This document shows positions 28,374 through 38,270 of a stretch of DNA of 64,000 bases, in pieces. The position numbers were made by a program, and so were the translations under genes. Where the stretch lies: the NCBI RefSeq assembly GCF_016765655.2, contig NZ_CP086106.1:1176501-1240500 (forward strand). Reading direction: 5' to 3'. Positions within the stretch are counted from its first letter, which is position 1, and each line of letters opens with the position of its first letter. Below the pieces are notes generated by a model. The model was not told where the DNA came from, made no database searches, and saw nothing but the letters and a program-made list of their open reading frames with translations. Source of the DNA: Skermanella mucosa (GTDB taxonomy: Bacteria; Pseudomonadota; Alphaproteobacteria; Azospirillales; Azospirillaceae).

Positions 28374-28808
28374 ATGGGACAACTCTTCATGGTCGGCGTG
28401 GACGGCAGCGATGGCTGCCGCCGCGCCGTCGATTTCGCAGCCGACCAGGCCGCGCGCGCCGGCGCCGACCTGCTCCTCGTCCATGTGATCGAGTGGTCGC
28501 GCTATGAATTCCTGAGCCCGTCCGAGGTCGCCGAGCGGCATCGACAGCGCGAGCGCGAACTGGAGGATGCCCAGACCCGCTTGCTCGACCCGCTCCGCGA
28601 TCACCTCAAGGCGGCGGGGGCGGAGCCCCGGACGGTGATCCGGTTCGGGCACGGCGCCGAGGAACTGTGCTCCGCCGCCGCCGAGAACAACGCCTGCCAG
28701 GTCTTCATCGGCCGCCGGGGCAGGTCCCGCGTGACGAGCCTGCTGTTCGGCGGCGTCGCCGGCGCGCTGGTCCAGATCGCTCCGGTACCCGTGACGGTGG
28801 TCCCATGA
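28374..28808 (+). CDS. Universal stress protein (UspA family)
   Basis: 144 residues from ATG 28374. [20 protein letters not shown] is the first strand-loop-helix of the Usp fold. The C-terminal nucleotide-binding motif is present as [22 protein letters not shown] (G-2x-G-9x-G pattern), suggesting ATP binding. Usp proteins are cytoplasmic and respond to starvation and other stress. Its stop overlaps the start of an alanine/glycine symporter gene by ATGA, implying translational coupling and perhaps regulation of that transporter. Confidence 0.88.
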   Translation: MGQLFMVGVDGSDGCRRAVDFAADQAARAGADLLLVHVIEWSRYEFLSPSEVAERHRQRERELEDAQTRLLDPLRDHLKAAGAEPRTVIRFGHGAEELCSAAAENNACQVFIGRRGRSRVTSLLFGGVAGALVQIAPVPVTVVP

Positions 28809-30391
28809 TCAAGTCCCCCTTCCGCCGCGCCCTGTTTCCGGCCTTGTTCGCGGGCTTGGCCGCCGCCGGCCCCGCGGCGGCGCAGACCGCCGCCGACCTG
28901 GCCGGCGCGCCCGAGCAGGGCATCGATGCCCGCATCAACGAAGCGATAGGGCCGGTCGCCGACGTCTTCGCCGGGGTCATCTTCTATTCGATTCCGGTGA
29001 TGGGTGCCGACCTGCCGCTGATCGTGGTCTGGCTGGTCACCGCCGCGGTGTTCTTCACCTTCTACTTCGGCTTCATCAATTTCCGCGGATTCGGCCACGC
29101 GCTCCGGCTGGTCCGGGGCGATTACGAGGATCCGAACGACCGGGGCGAGGTCTCCCACTTCCAGGCGCTGACGGCGGCGCTGTCCGGCACCGTCGGCCTC
29201 GGCAACATCGCGGGCGTGGCCATCGCGGTGTCGCTGGGCGGGCCGGGCGCCACCTTCTGGATGATCCTGGCCGGCCTGCTCGGCATGACGTCCAAGTTCA
29301 CGGAATGCACGCTCGGCGTCAAATACCGCCGCGTCAACGCCGACGGGACCGTCTCCGGCGGACCGATGTACTATCTGAGCCAGGGGCTCGCCGAACGCGG
29401 CATGGGCGGGTTCGGCCGGTTCCTGGCGGTGTTCTTCGCGATCATGTGCGTCGGCGGGTCGCTCGGCGGCGGCAACATGTTCCAGATCAACCAGGCGTTC
29501 CAGCAGTTCGTCAACGTGACCGGCGGCGACGCCAGCCCGCTGGCCGGCCGGGGCTGGATCTTCGGCCTGGTCGCCGCCTTCCTGGTCGGCATCGTGATCA
29601 TCGGCGGCATCCGCAGCATCGTGCGGGTGACGGAGAAGATCGTGCCCTTCATGTGCGGGCTCTACGTGCTGGCCGGCCTCGTCATCATCCTGGTCCACTG
29701 GGCGGACATCCCGGCGGCCCTCGGCGCGATCCTTACCGGCGCCTTCAGCCCGGAAGGCGTGGCGGGCGGCTTCGTCGGCGTGCTGATCCAGGGCTTCCGG
29801 CGGGCGGCCTTCTCCAACGAGGCGGGCATCGGCTCCGCCGCCATCGCCCATTCCGCGGTCCGCACCAAGGAGCCGGTGACCGAAGGCTATGTCGCCCTGC
29901 TGGAGCCGTTCGTCGACACCGTGATCGTCTGCACCGTGACCGCGCTGGTGATCGTGATCACCGGGACCTACGGCACGCCCGATACCGACGGCGTCAGCCT
30001 GACCTCCCAGGCGTTCGGCAGCACCATCACCTGGTTCCCCTACGTGCTCGCGGTGGCGGTCATCCTGTTCGCCTTCTCGACCATGATCAGCTGGTCCTAT
30101 TACGGGCTGAAGAGCTGGACCTACCTGTTCGGCGAGACGCGGGCGGCGGACGTCAGCTTCAAGCTGCTGTTCTGCGTCTTCGTCGTGATCGGCTCCTCGC
30201 TCCAGCTGGGCGCGGTGGTCGATTTCTCCGACGCGATGATCTTCGCCATGTCGCTGCCCAACCTGATCGGGCTGTACCTGCTGGCCCCGGTCGTGCGGCG
30301 GGAACTGGCGGCCTACCGCGCCAAGCTGCGCAGCGGCGAGATCCGGGCCCACCAGCACGTTCCTCCGGCCGGCGCGCCGGCGCGCCGCTGA
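28805..30391 (+). CDS. Alanine/glycine:cation symporter (AGCS family)
   Basis: 528 residues from ATG 28805. The first 27 residues look like a cleavable signal peptide (ending AAAQT), as in several AGCS proteins. The family motif [21 protein letters not shown] occurs near residues 133-153, with [15 protein letters not shown] and [10 protein letters not shown] after it. About 10-11 membrane helices follow, with [16 protein letters not shown] as the second conserved motif. It imports alanine or glycine with Na+ or H+. It is translationally coupled to the uspA-like gene, an unusual pairing. Confidence 0.92.
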   Translation: MIKSPFRRALFPALFAGLAAAGPAAAQTAADLAGAPEQGIDARINEAIGPVADVFAGVIFYSIPVMGADLPLIVVWLVTAAVFFTFYFGFINFRGFGHALRLVRGDYEDPNDRGEVSHFQALTAALSGTVGLGNIAGVAIAVSLGGPGATFWMILAGLLGMTSKFTECTLGVKYRRVNADGTVSGGPMYYLSQGLAERGMGGFGRFLAVFFAIMCVGGSLGGGNMFQINQAFQQFVNVTGGDASPLAGRGWIFGLVAAFLVGIVIIGGIRSIVRVTEKIVPFMCGLYVLAGLVIILVHWADIPAALGAILTGAFSPEGVAGGFVGVLIQGFRRAAFSNEAGIGSAAIAHSAVRTKEPVTEGYVALLEPFVDTVIVCTVTALVIVITGTYGTPDTDGVSLTSQAFGSTITWFPYVLAVAVILFAFSTMISWSYYGLKSWTYLFGETRAADVSFKLLFCVFVVIGSSLQLGAVVDFSDAMIFAMSLPNLIGLYLLAPVVRRELAAYRAKLRSGEIRAHQHVPPAGAPARR

Positions 30392-30407
30392 CCGGCGCGC
30401 CGCCGGA

Positions 30408-31199
30408 TCAGGACGCGATCGGGACGACCTTGGCCGGCGGCTTCGCGGCCGCCGGCTCGGGCCACCTGAGCAGTTCCAGTTCGCCCGTGTCGTGCTCGAC
30501 CAGCGCGGTGCAGTTGTCCACCCAGTCGCCGTCGTTGTAATAGAGGATGCCGTCCAGCGCCTTGATCTGCGGGTAGTGGATGTGCCCGCAGACGACCCCG
30601 TCCACGCCGCGCTGCCGGGCCTCCTCGACGACCGCCGTCTCGTAATTGTGGATGAACTTGCCGCGGTGCTTAACCTTGTGCTTCAGGTAGCCCGACAGCG
30701 ACCAGTAGGGATACCCGAGCCGCGAGCGGCCCCAGTTGAACCACTGGTTCACCAGTTGCGACGCGGCGTTGGCATGGGTGCCCAGGTGCCCCAGCCAGGG
30801 CGCGCGGGCGACCACGCTGTCGAACTGGTCGCCGTGGATCACCAGCAGGCGCCTTCCGTCCGCAGTCTCGTGGATCGCGTCCTCGACCACCAGGATGCTG
30901 CCGAACTCGTGGTCGATGTAGCCGCGCAGCATGTCGTCGTGGTTGCCCGGCGTCAGGATCACGCGGGTGCCCTTGCGGGCCTTGCGCAGCAGCTTCTGGA
31001 TCACGTCGTTGTGGCTCTGCGGCCAATAGCGGGCGCGGCGCATCCGCCAGAAATCGATCACGTCGCCGACCAGGTAGAGGGTATCGCACTCGACCGCCCT
31101 CAGGAAATCGAGCAGGCGGTCGGCCTGGCATCCGCGGGTGCCGAGATGGATGTCCGAGATCCAGACGGTCCGGTACCGGTGTGTCGATGCGGCGTCCAT
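30408..31199 (-). CDS. Calcineurin-like phosphoesterase, UDP-2,3-diacylglucosamine diphosphatase (LpxH) type
   Basis: 263 residues. The metal-site motifs of the family are all present: SDIHLGT, GDVIDFW, PGNHDD, IHGDQFD and CGHIHYP. LpxH-type enzymes hydrolyse UDP-diacylglucosamine to lipid X in lipid A synthesis at the inner membrane face. The long insertion SLSGYLKHKVKHRGKFIHNY is seen in alphaproteobacterial members commonly annotated as LpxH-like. Since many of these species use LpxI for the step, a different phosphoester substrate is possible. It is convergent with the symporter gene (16 bases between stops). Confidence 0.8.
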   Translation of the reverse strand: MDAASTHRYRTVWISDIHLGTRGCQADRLLDFLRAVECDTLYLVGDVIDFWRMRRARYWPQSHNDVIQKLLRKARKGTRVILTPGNHDDMLRGYIDHEFGSILVVEDAIHETADGRRLLVIHGDQFDSVVARAPWLGHLGTHANAASQLVNQWFNWGRSRLGYPYWSLSGYLKHKVKHRGKFIHNYETAVVEEARQRGVDGVVCGHIHYPQIKALDGILYYNDGDWVDNCTALVEHDTGELELLRWPEPAAAKPPAKVVPIAS

Positions 31200-31436
31200 C
31201 GTCTGGCTCCCATGCCTGGCGTCTGGCCATGTTGCGTCGCATCATTGTCTGGCATGGCCGGCGGCGGGGCGCAAGGCGGGAACGGGCGGTGGGGGAGGGC
31301 GCGCGCGACTTGCCGCGTCTCTCACGGATTTGTCACCGGCGGAACGGATATCCCTTAACCCCCTACGGTCACCATCTGGTCCATCGCAACGACGGGGCCG
31401 GACATCTTGGACGCAGAAATCTCCTGCCAGGACAGC

Positions 31437-32567
31437 ATGGTTGAGTGGTTCCGGCTGGACCGGAACCCGGACAGCGACGTGCTGGCCGTCGTCTTCTCCC
31501 ATGTGTCGGAGCAGCCGGGCCGTTTCTCGTTCTACGGCAGCTTCCGCGATATCGCCGTCAACAAGCTGTTCGTGAATACTCCCGGCAACGGCTGGTACCG
31601 CGACGGCGTGCCCGGACTGGGCGACGACGTCGACTCGACGGCCGACGGCATCCGGATCCTGATGCAGCAGATCGCTCCCAGGACCGTCGTCTGCGTCGGC
31701 AATTCCATGGGAGCCTATGCGGCGCTCCTGTTCGGGGTGCTGATCAATGCCGACCGGGTGCTGGCGATCGGGCCCGAGACGCTGCTGGACCAGCCCGGCA
31801 GCCGTAGCCGGGGGTTCCTGGCCGGGCGGCCGCCGCCTTCCTCCTATGCCGACCTGTTGCCGGTCCTGAGCCTGCCGGCGGCCGACCGGCGGACCAGCAT
31901 CGTGATCGGCGAATCGGATCCGTCCGACGTGGAATGCGCCCGCCGCGTCGCCCATCTGCCCGGCATGCGCCTGCGCTCGATGCGCGGCGTCGGCCACGAG
32001 GTGCCGGCGATGCTCCACCGCTTCGGGGCCTGGCGGCCGCTGATCCGGGACTTCGTCCGCGACGGCAGCCTGCCGGCACTGCTGCCGCTGGAAGGGCGGA
32101 TCTTTGAGGCGGGCGACGCCGCCGAAGCCCTGGTCGAGGGGCGGCGCCTGCGGCTGGCGGGGAACCTGCGCGCGGCGCGCGCGCGGCTGGGCCACTGCCT
32201 GGCGCTCTATCCCGATGCCGACCTCGCCCATGACGAGATCGGCATCATCGAGCGCGAGGAGGGCGCCTTCGCCAGAGCGGAGGCCGCCCACCGTCTGGCC
32301 TTGAGGCTGGCGCCCGACCGCGCCCAGTACAGCCTGCATCTGGCCCAGGCGCTGGAGGCGCAGGGCCGCTTCGGCGACGCCCTCGCGGCGTACGATCAGG
32401 CTTGCGCCGTGGAGCCGGGAAACCGTTTCCTGGGCGCGAGCCGGGACAAGGCACGCGACCGGCTTCGCGATGCCGCGCCGGCGTCCTGGGGAACGCCGGG
32501 CCTGTTCCAGTCAGGCCTGGTTCAGAAGGACGGTACGCCCGCCACCTCGGCCCCGCTCCGGGTATAG
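31437..32567 (+). CDS. Alpha/beta-hydrolase with C-terminal TPR repeats
   Basis: 376 residues from ATG 31437 (AGGA about 6 bases upstream); a TTG at 31407 in frame would add 10 residues. Residues 10-215 show an alpha/beta-hydrolase-like core with the nucleophile elbow VGNSMGAYAA (Ser90), a later Asp in GESDPSD and a His in GVGHEVP. Residues 230-350 contain about three TPR units (LAHDEIGIIEREEGAFARAE, then LALRLAPDRAQYSLHLAQAL). The combination suggests an esterase or peptidase-like enzyme tethered to a partner, possibly for surface sugars or secreted proteins, but I cannot name a substrate. The end overlaps the convergent lipoprotein gene by 46 bases. Confidence 0.7.
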   Translation: MVEWFRLDRNPDSDVLAVVFSHVSEQPGRFSFYGSFRDIAVNKLFVNTPGNGWYRDGVPGLGDDVDSTADGIRILMQQIAPRTVVCVGNSMGAYAALLFGVLINADRVLAIGPETLLDQPGSRSRGFLAGRPPPSSYADLLPVLSLPAADRRTSIVIGESDPSDVECARRVAHLPGMRLRSMRGVGHEVPAMLHRFGAWRPLIRDFVRDGSLPALLPLEGRIFEAGDAAEALVEGRRLRLAGNLRAARARLGHCLALYPDADLAHDEIGIIEREEGAFARAEAAHRLALRLAPDRAQYSLHLAQALEAQGRFGDALAAYDQACAVEPGNRFLGASRDKARDRLRDAAPASWGTPGLFQSGLVQKDGTPATSAPLRV

Positions 32568-32902
32568 ACCTGCATCGCCCGGCAGGTCAGGGCGTCGGCA
32601 TCCACGACCAGATGGCCAGGCTGCCCGGCCAGCCTCATCCACGCCGTGTAGCGGACGACCCGGTCGTTGGTGCCGTCCAACTGCCGGGTATAGAAGAGCT
32701 CGGTGATCTCGTCTGGCCTGACCCCGGCTCCCTCGACGGCGCCCGCGACGTGGGAATTGCACGGATGCTGGGCCAACTGGGCGATCCGCGCCTCGAAGGC
32801 CGGGTTGGTCGCCTGCTGCTGCGGGGCATCGAGGCCGGCGCAGGCGGACAGGGTTCCGGCTGCGATCAGGAGCATGGCGAGTGCTGGCGATGGTGTTTTC
32901 AT
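32522..32902 (-). CDS. Small lipoprotein, unknown function
   Basis: 126 residues from ATG 32902. The N-terminus MKTPSPALAMLLIAAGTLSA runs into a lipobox LSAC with Cys21, so it should be a lipidated outer- or inner-membrane protein. The mature part has three further cysteines (HPCNSH, LTCRAM) and beta-type segments such as RVVRYTAWMRLAGQPGHLVV. No family recognised. It overlaps the end of the hydrolase-TPR gene by 46 bases in convergent orientation. Confidence 0.65.
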   Translation of the reverse strand: MKTPSPALAMLLIAAGTLSACAGLDAPQQQATNPAFEARIAQLAQHPCNSHVAGAVEGAGVRPDEITELFYTRQLDGTNDRVVRYTAWMRLAGQPGHLVVDADALTCRAMQVYTRSGAEVAGVPSF

Positions 32903-33071
32903 GGCTGGTCTCTTGGCGTTCGATAAGGGTGCTCTGGTGATGCAGCTACCCGGACGATGCCCCCAACAGGCAGCCCCCATGACGTGTTTCGACGCAGCCG
33001 AATAACAAGCCGCGGCGCCGGCACAACCCGAAAGAACGACATTTACCCCTTATTGACGGCTTTCCCCCAGG

Positions 33072-34751
33072 ATGGCGTTTCGATTGGCGGGGCCGCCCCG
33101 TGCTCCGGCCGTTCTTCATGGGAAGCGGGCCTTGACCTCTCCTGGATGCTGGCTGCATGGCGCGGCGATCTACCAGATCTATCCACTGAGCTTTCTCGAC
33201 ACCGACGGGGACGGGTACGGCGACCTGGAAGGGGTGATCCGGCGCCTCGACCATGTCGCCTCGCTGGGCGTGGACGCCGTCTGGCTGTCTCCCTTCCAGC
33301 CGTCGCCGCTCGCAGACTTCGGATACGATATCACCGACCACAAGGGCGTCGATCCGCGCATGGGCACGATCGACGCCTTCGACCGGCTGCTGGCGGAGAC
33401 CCACCGGCGCGGCCTGAAGCTGATGATCGACCTGGTCTGCGGCCACACCTCCGACCGGCATCCCTGGTTCGAGGAAAGCCGCCGGTCGAAGGGAAGCCAG
33501 CGGGCGGACTGGTATGTCTGGGGCGATCCGGCGGCCGACGGCACCGCGCCCAACAACTGGCTGTCGGTGTTCGGCGGTCCGGCCTGGACCTGGGAGCCTC
33601 GGCGCCGGCAATACTATCTTCATCATTTCCTGGCGAGCCAGCCGACGTTGAACCTCCGGAACGAGGGCGCGATTGAGGCCCTGCTGGACGCCGCCCGCTT
33701 CTGGCTGGACCGGGGAGTGGACGGCTTCCGCCTCGACGCGGTCGATTTCCTGATGCGCGACCCGGCCCTGCGCTCCAACCCGCCGCTGTCGGCCAAGCCG
33801 GCGGAGATCCCGGCCAAGCCGTTCGGCCTGCAGGCCCACGTCTTCGACGTCGCCCACTTCGATGTCCGCAGCGTGCTGGAGCGGATCCGCGCCGCCGCCG
33901 ACGGCCATGACGACCGGGCGCTGCTGGGGGAACTGTCAAGCCAGCCGGGAGCGGCGCTGAGGATCGAGCGCTATACGAAGCCGGGCGGGCTCGATGCCGC
34001 CTACACCCTCGACCTGCCCAAGCGGCCCTTCGCCGCCGGGACCTTCCATGCTGCCCTGACGGCGGCCGGGCCGGGAGGCGCCACCTGCTGGAGCTTCAGC
34101 AACCACGACGTGGAGCGCACGGCGTCGCGCTGGCGGCCGGCCGGAGCCGACCCCGAGCGCTTCGCCGCCCTGCTGGCGCTGCTGTTCTGCTGCCTGCCCG
34201 GGACCCTCTGCCTCTACCAGGGGGAGGAGCTGGGGCTGCCCCAGGCCGACCTCGATTTCGAGGATCTGCGCGACCCGTTCGGCACCGCCTTCTGGCCCGA
34301 GTTCAAGGGCCGCGACGGCTCCCGCACGCCGATGCCCTGGATCGCGGGGGCCGATCATGCCGGTTTCACCCGCGGCGCGAGGCCCTGGCTGCCGGTGACG
34401 GAGGCCCATCGCGCGCTGGCGGCGGACCGGCAGGAGATGCGGCCGGATTCCACCCTGAACGTCTGGCGGCGCTGCCTGGCTCTCCGCCGCCTCCATCCCG
34501 AGCTGAAGCACGGCGCGGCGGGGCAGGTGGACGAGGACGGGCCGGTCCTGTCCTTCACGCGCGGCGACCGGCTGACCGCCGTCTTCAACCTGTCCTGCGG
34601 CCGGGCGGACTATGTCCTGCCGCCCGGCCGCTACGCTGCGATCGACATCCCGCTCCCGGGTCCGGCGGCGCTGCTTGAAGGCGCGCCGCGGGACGGGATG
34701 AAGGTCACGTTGCCGCCGCTCGGCGCCCTGCTGGCGCTTCGGGAAGACTGA
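33072..34751 (+). CDS. GH13 alpha-glucosidase / oligo-1,6-glucosidase type
   Basis: 559 residues, cytoplasmic (no signal peptide). The catalytic triad of the (beta/alpha)8 barrel is visible: nucleophile Asp222 (GFRLDAVDF), acid/base Glu287 (LLGELSS) and Asp346 (FSNHDVERT). The barrel opens with AAIYQIYPLSFLDTDGDG and includes the calcium- or Gln-switch type loop DTDGDGYGDLEG. Members hydrolyse sucrose, trehalose-derived or isomalto-oligosaccharides. The true start may lie up to 20 residues downstream, because the first residues are not part of the fold. It is convergent with the indolepyruvate oxidoreductase gene with no gap between stops. No sugar transporter is adjacent. Confidence 0.88.
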   Translation: MAFRLAGPPRAPAVLHGKRALTSPGCWLHGAAIYQIYPLSFLDTDGDGYGDLEGVIRRLDHVASLGVDAVWLSPFQPSPLADFGYDITDHKGVDPRMGTIDAFDRLLAETHRRGLKLMIDLVCGHTSDRHPWFEESRRSKGSQRADWYVWGDPAADGTAPNNWLSVFGGPAWTWEPRRRQYYLHHFLASQPTLNLRNEGAIEALLDAARFWLDRGVDGFRLDAVDFLMRDPALRSNPPLSAKPAEIPAKPFGLQAHVFDVAHFDVRSVLERIRAAADGHDDRALLGELSSQPGAALRIERYTKPGGLDAAYTLDLPKRPFAAGTFHAALTAAGPGGATCWSFSNHDVERTASRWRPAGADPERFAALLALLFCCLPGTLCLYQGEELGLPQADLDFEDLRDPFGTAFWPEFKGRDGSRTPMPWIAGADHAGFTRGARPWLPVTEAHRALAADRQEMRPDSTLNVWRRCLALRRLHPELKHGAAGQVDEDGPVLSFTRGDRLTAVFNLSCGRADYVLPPGRYAAIDIPLPGPAALLEGAPRDGMKVTLPPLGALLALRED

Positions 34752-37700
34752 TCACTCCGCCGCCATCGGCGTCGGGGCGGGGTTGCGGAAGGCTTCCAGC
34801 AGTGCCGCCTCGTTCGCCTTGGCGTCGGACAGGTGACGGTCCTTGACCGGGCCGAAGCCGCGGATGCGGTCGGGAATGCCGGCGATCTCGACCGCGAGGC
34901 CGTGGTTCTCGTAGGTCAGCCCCGACAGCAGTTCGCCGACGGTCTTCTCGTAGTCGGCGATCAGCTGCCGTTCCAGCTTGCGCTCGGCGGTCCGGCCGAA
35001 CGGGTCGAAGCGGGTGCCGCGCAGACCCTTCATCCGGGCCAGCGCCTGGAACGCCTTCAGCATCCACGGGCCGTAGGCCTTCTTCCGGGGCTCGCCGGTG
35101 GCGGGATCGGTCTCCGACAGCATCGGCGGGGCGAGGTGGAACTCCAGCTTGTAGTCGCCCTCGAACTGCTCCCGGAGCTGCTTCAGGAAGGTGCCGTCGG
35201 TATAGAGCCGGGCGACCTCGTACTCGTCCTTGTAGGCCAGCAGCTTGAAGTAGTTGCGGGCGACCGCCTCGGTCAGCCCGGTCCTGCCCTTGGCGCGATC
35301 GGCCTCGACCTGACGCACCCAGTTCACCTGCCTCTCGTAGCGCGCGGCGTAGGCCGCGTCCTGGTAGTCGGTCAGGTAGGCCACCCGGCGCCGGATCACC
35401 TCGTCCAGCGTCTCCGAAAGCTGCCGGTGCGACGGCTTGTCCGCGGCGGCCTCCCGCTGCGCGGCGGCTGCGGGTGCGGCCGCGGCCTTGACCGCCGCCA
35501 CGTCCAGGGCGGCGCGGCGGCCCCAGCGGAAGGCCTCCGTGTTCATCCCGACCGCGACGCCGTTCAGCTCGATCGCCTGCTCGATGGCCTCCGCCGAGAC
35601 CGGGACGAAGCCCTTCTGGTAGGCCGCTCCCAGCATGAACAGGTTGGTCGCGATGGAGTCGCCCATCAGCGCGGTGGCGAGGCCGGTGGCGTCCAGCGCG
35701 GTCAGCTTGTCCGTCCCGCCGCAGGCCTTGGCGATCTCGCCCAGCAGGTCCCGGGTCGGGATCCGGAAGTCGGCGTTGCGGGTGAAATCGGCGGTGATCG
35801 TCTCGTGCTCGTTGATCACGGCATGGGTATAATCCGGGGCCATCTTCGACAGGCAGTCGCCGCTGGCCGCCACGATCAGGTCGCAGCCGATCACCAGCTT
35901 CGCCCCGCCGGCCGCGATGCGGACCGCGTGCAAGTCTTCCGGCCGCGGTGCGATGCGGATATGGCTGGTCACGGCGCCGCCCTTCTGCGCCAGGCCCGCC
36001 TGGTCCAGGACCGAGCAGCCCTTGCCCTCGATATGGGCGGCCATGCCGAGGATCGCGCCGATGGTCACGACGCCCGTCCCGCCGATGCCGGTGACCAGGA
36101 TGCCGTAGGGATGGTCGAGGCCCGGGCGGACGGGCTCGGGAAGCGTCATCTCCGCCACGGCGTCCCCTGCCGCCGCCGGCTTGCCCGCGGTCGCCGGCTT
36201 GGGCTTGCGGAGCTGCCCGCCGTGGACGGTCACGAAGCTCGGGCAGAAGCCCTTGACGCAGGAGAAGTCCTTGTTGCAGGTGGACTGGTCGATCTGGCGC
36301 TTGCGGCCGAACTCGGTCTCGACCGGCACCACCGACAGGCAGTTGGACTTCTTCGAGCAGTCGCCGCAGCCCTCGCAGACCTGCTCGTTGATCATCACCC
36401 GCTTGGGCGGATCGACCATGATCTTGCGCTTCCGGCGCCGGCGCTTCTCGGCGGCGCAGGTCTGGTCGTAGATCAGGATGCTGGTGCCCTCGACCTCGCG
36501 CATCTCGCGCTGGACGCGGTCCAGGTCGTCGCGGTGCTCGACCTTGACGCCCGGCGCCAAACCCGTCGGCCCGGCATATTTCTCCGGCTCGTCGGTCACC
36601 ACGACGATGCGGCGGGCGCCCTCGGCGGCGAGCTGCTTGCTGATCTGCGGCACCGTCAGCACGCCGTCATGGGCCTGCCCGCCGGTCATGGCGACCGCGT
36701 CGTTGAACAGGATCTTGTAGGTGATGTTGACCTTGGACGCGATGGCAGCCCGGACCGCCAGCAGGCCGGAGTGGAAATAGGTCCCGTCGCCCAGGTTGGC
36801 GAAGATGTGCTGCTCGTCGGTGAACGGCGCCTGGCCGATCCAGGTCACGCCTTCGCCGCCCATCTGGGTGAAGGTCTCCGTCCGGCGGTCCATCCAGGTC
36901 GCCATGTAGTGGCAGCCGATGCCGGCCACCGCGCGGCTGCCCTCGGGCACCACGGTGGAGGTGTTGTGCGGGCAGCCGGAGCAGAAGAACGGCTTGCGCT
37001 CGACCAGGGCCTTCCGCGCCTTGGCGTTCTCCTGGCGGTCCAGGAACTCGACCCGGCGGCGGATGCCCTCGTGGTCGAAGAACTTCAGCAGGCGGCGGCC
37101 GATCACCACGGCGATCCGGGCCGGCGACAGCTCGTTGTAGGAGGGCAGCATCTCGCGCGCTTCCTCGTCGAACTTGCCGACCACGCGCGGGCGCACGTCC
37201 GGATGCCAATTGTAGAGCTGTTCCTTGAGCTGGTTCTCGATCAGCGCCCGCTTTTCCTCGACCACCACGATCTCTTCCAGGCCCTGGGCGAACTGGCGGA
37301 TGCCCTCGCGCTCCAGCGGCCACGCCATGGCGACCTTGTAGACGGTCAGCCCGATGTCGGCGGCCATTTCCTCGGAGATGTTCAGGTCGTCCAGCGCCTG
37401 CCGGACGTCCAGGTAGCTCTTGCCGGTGGTGACCACGCCCAGGCGCGGGCGGGGGGAGGATATCACGGTCTTGTCCAGCCGGTTGGCCCGCGCGAAGGCC
37501 AGCGCCGCGTAGAGCTTGTACTTCATCAGCCGCTCTTCCTGTTCGAGCGGCGGATCGGGCCAGCGGATGTTGAGCCCGCCGACCGGCATGTCGAATTCCG
37601 GCACGACGTAGTTGACTCGCAGCGGATCGATCGAGACCGACGCCGAGCTGTCCACCGTCTCCGCGATCGTCTTGAAGGCGATCCAGCAGCCGGAAAAGCG

Positions 37701-38270
37701 CGACATCGCCCAGCCCATCAGGCCGAGGTCGAGGAATTCCTGCACGCCCGCGGGGTTCAGCACCGGGATCATCGAGCCGACGAAGGCGTGCTCCGACTGG
37801 TGCGGGAACGTCGAGGACTTGCAGGAATGGTCGTCGCCGGCCAGCACCAGCACGCCGCCGTTCCGCGAGGTTCCCGCCGCGTTGGCGTGCTTGAACACGT
37901 CGCCCGAGCGGTCCACGCCCGGACCCTTGCCGTACCACATGGAGTACACGCCGTCATAGCGGGCACCCGGGAACATGCCGACCTGCTGGCTGCCCCACAC
38001 GGCGGTGGCGCCCAGCTCCTCGTTCACGCCGGGCTGGAACTGGATGTGGTTGGAGGCCAGGAACTTGCGCGCCTTCCACAGCGCCTGGTCGAACCCGCCG
38101 AGCGGCGATCCCCGGTAGCCGGAGATGAAGCAGCCCGTGTTCAGCCCCGCCGCGACGTCGCGCTGGCGCTGCATCATGGGCAGCCGGACCAGCGCCTGGG
38201 TGCCGGTCAGGAAGACCCGCCCGCTTTCGAGCGTGTATTTGTCGTCCAGTTTGACAGCCGGGAGCGTCAT
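34752..38270 (-). CDS. Indolepyruvate ferredoxin oxidoreductase family protein (fused subunits)
   Basis: 1172 residues from ATG 38270, preceded by AAGGAGG. The order is an N-terminal pyruvate-ferredoxin-type pyrimidine domain, a thiamine diphosphate-binding domain (GDGTYFHSGLLAVRAA; GCPHNTSTV), and a Cys-rich ferredoxin-like segment around residues 625-680 (VCEGCGDCSKKSNC; CNKDFSCVKGFCPS). A gamma-type domain (GILVTGIGGTGVVTIGAIL) and a C-terminal domain of unknown function follow. The enzyme should decarboxylate an aryl 2-oxoacid such as indolepyruvate to the acyl-CoA, passing electrons to ferredoxin. In many bacteria these are separate iorA and iorB; here all parts are one chain, as is common in proteobacteria. 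Confidence 0.92.
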   Translation of the reverse strand: MTLPAVKLDDKYTLESGRVFLTGTQALVRLPMMQRQRDVAAGLNTGCFISGYRGSPLGGFDQALWKARKFLASNHIQFQPGVNEELGATAVWGSQQVGMFPGARYDGVYSMWYGKGPGVDRSGDVFKHANAAGTSRNGGVLVLAGDDHSCKSSTFPHQSEHAFVGSMIPVLNPAGVQEFLDLGLMGWAMSRFSGCWIAFKTIAETVDSSASVSIDPLRVNYVVPEFDMPVGGLNIRWPDPPLEQEERLMKYKLYAALAFARANRLDKTVISSPRPRLGVVTTGKSYLDVRQALDDLNISEEMAADIGLTVYKVAMAWPLEREGIRQFAQGLEEIVVVEEKRALIENQLKEQLYNWHPDVRPRVVGKFDEEAREMLPSYNELSPARIAVVIGRRLLKFFDHEGIRRRVEFLDRQENAKARKALVERKPFFCSGCPHNTSTVVPEGSRAVAGIGCHYMATWMDRRTETFTQMGGEGVTWIGQAPFTDEQHIFANLGDGTYFHSGLLAVRAAIASKVNITYKILFNDAVAMTGGQAHDGVLTVPQISKQLAAEGARRIVVVTDEPEKYAGPTGLAPGVKVEHRDDLDRVQREMREVEGTSILIYDQTCAAEKRRRRKRKIMVDPPKRVMINEQVCEGCGDCSKKSNCLSVVPVETEFGRKRQIDQSTCNKDFSCVKGFCPSFVTVHGGQLRKPKPATAGKPAAAGDAVAEMTLPEPVRPGLDHPYGILVTGIGGTGVVTIGAILGMAAHIEGKGCSVLDQAGLAQKGGAVTSHIRIAPRPEDLHAVRIAAGGAKLVIGCDLIVAASGDCLSKMAPDYTHAVINEHETITADFTRNADFRIPTRDLLGEIAKACGGTDKLTALDATGLATALMGDSIATNLFMLGAAYQKGFVPVSAEAIEQAIELNGVAVGMNTEAFRWGRRAALDVAAVKAAAAPAAAAQREAAADKPSHRQLSETLDEVIRRRVAYLTDYQDAAYAARYERQVNWVRQVEADRAKGRTGLTEAVARNYFKLLAYKDEYEVARLYTDGTFLKQLREQFEGDYKLEFHLAPPMLSETDPATGEPRKKAYGPWMLKAFQALARMKGLRGTRFDPFGRTAERKLERQLIADYEKTVGELLSGLTYENHGLAVEIAGIPDRIRGFGPVKDRHLSDAKANEAALLEAFRNPAPTPMAAE

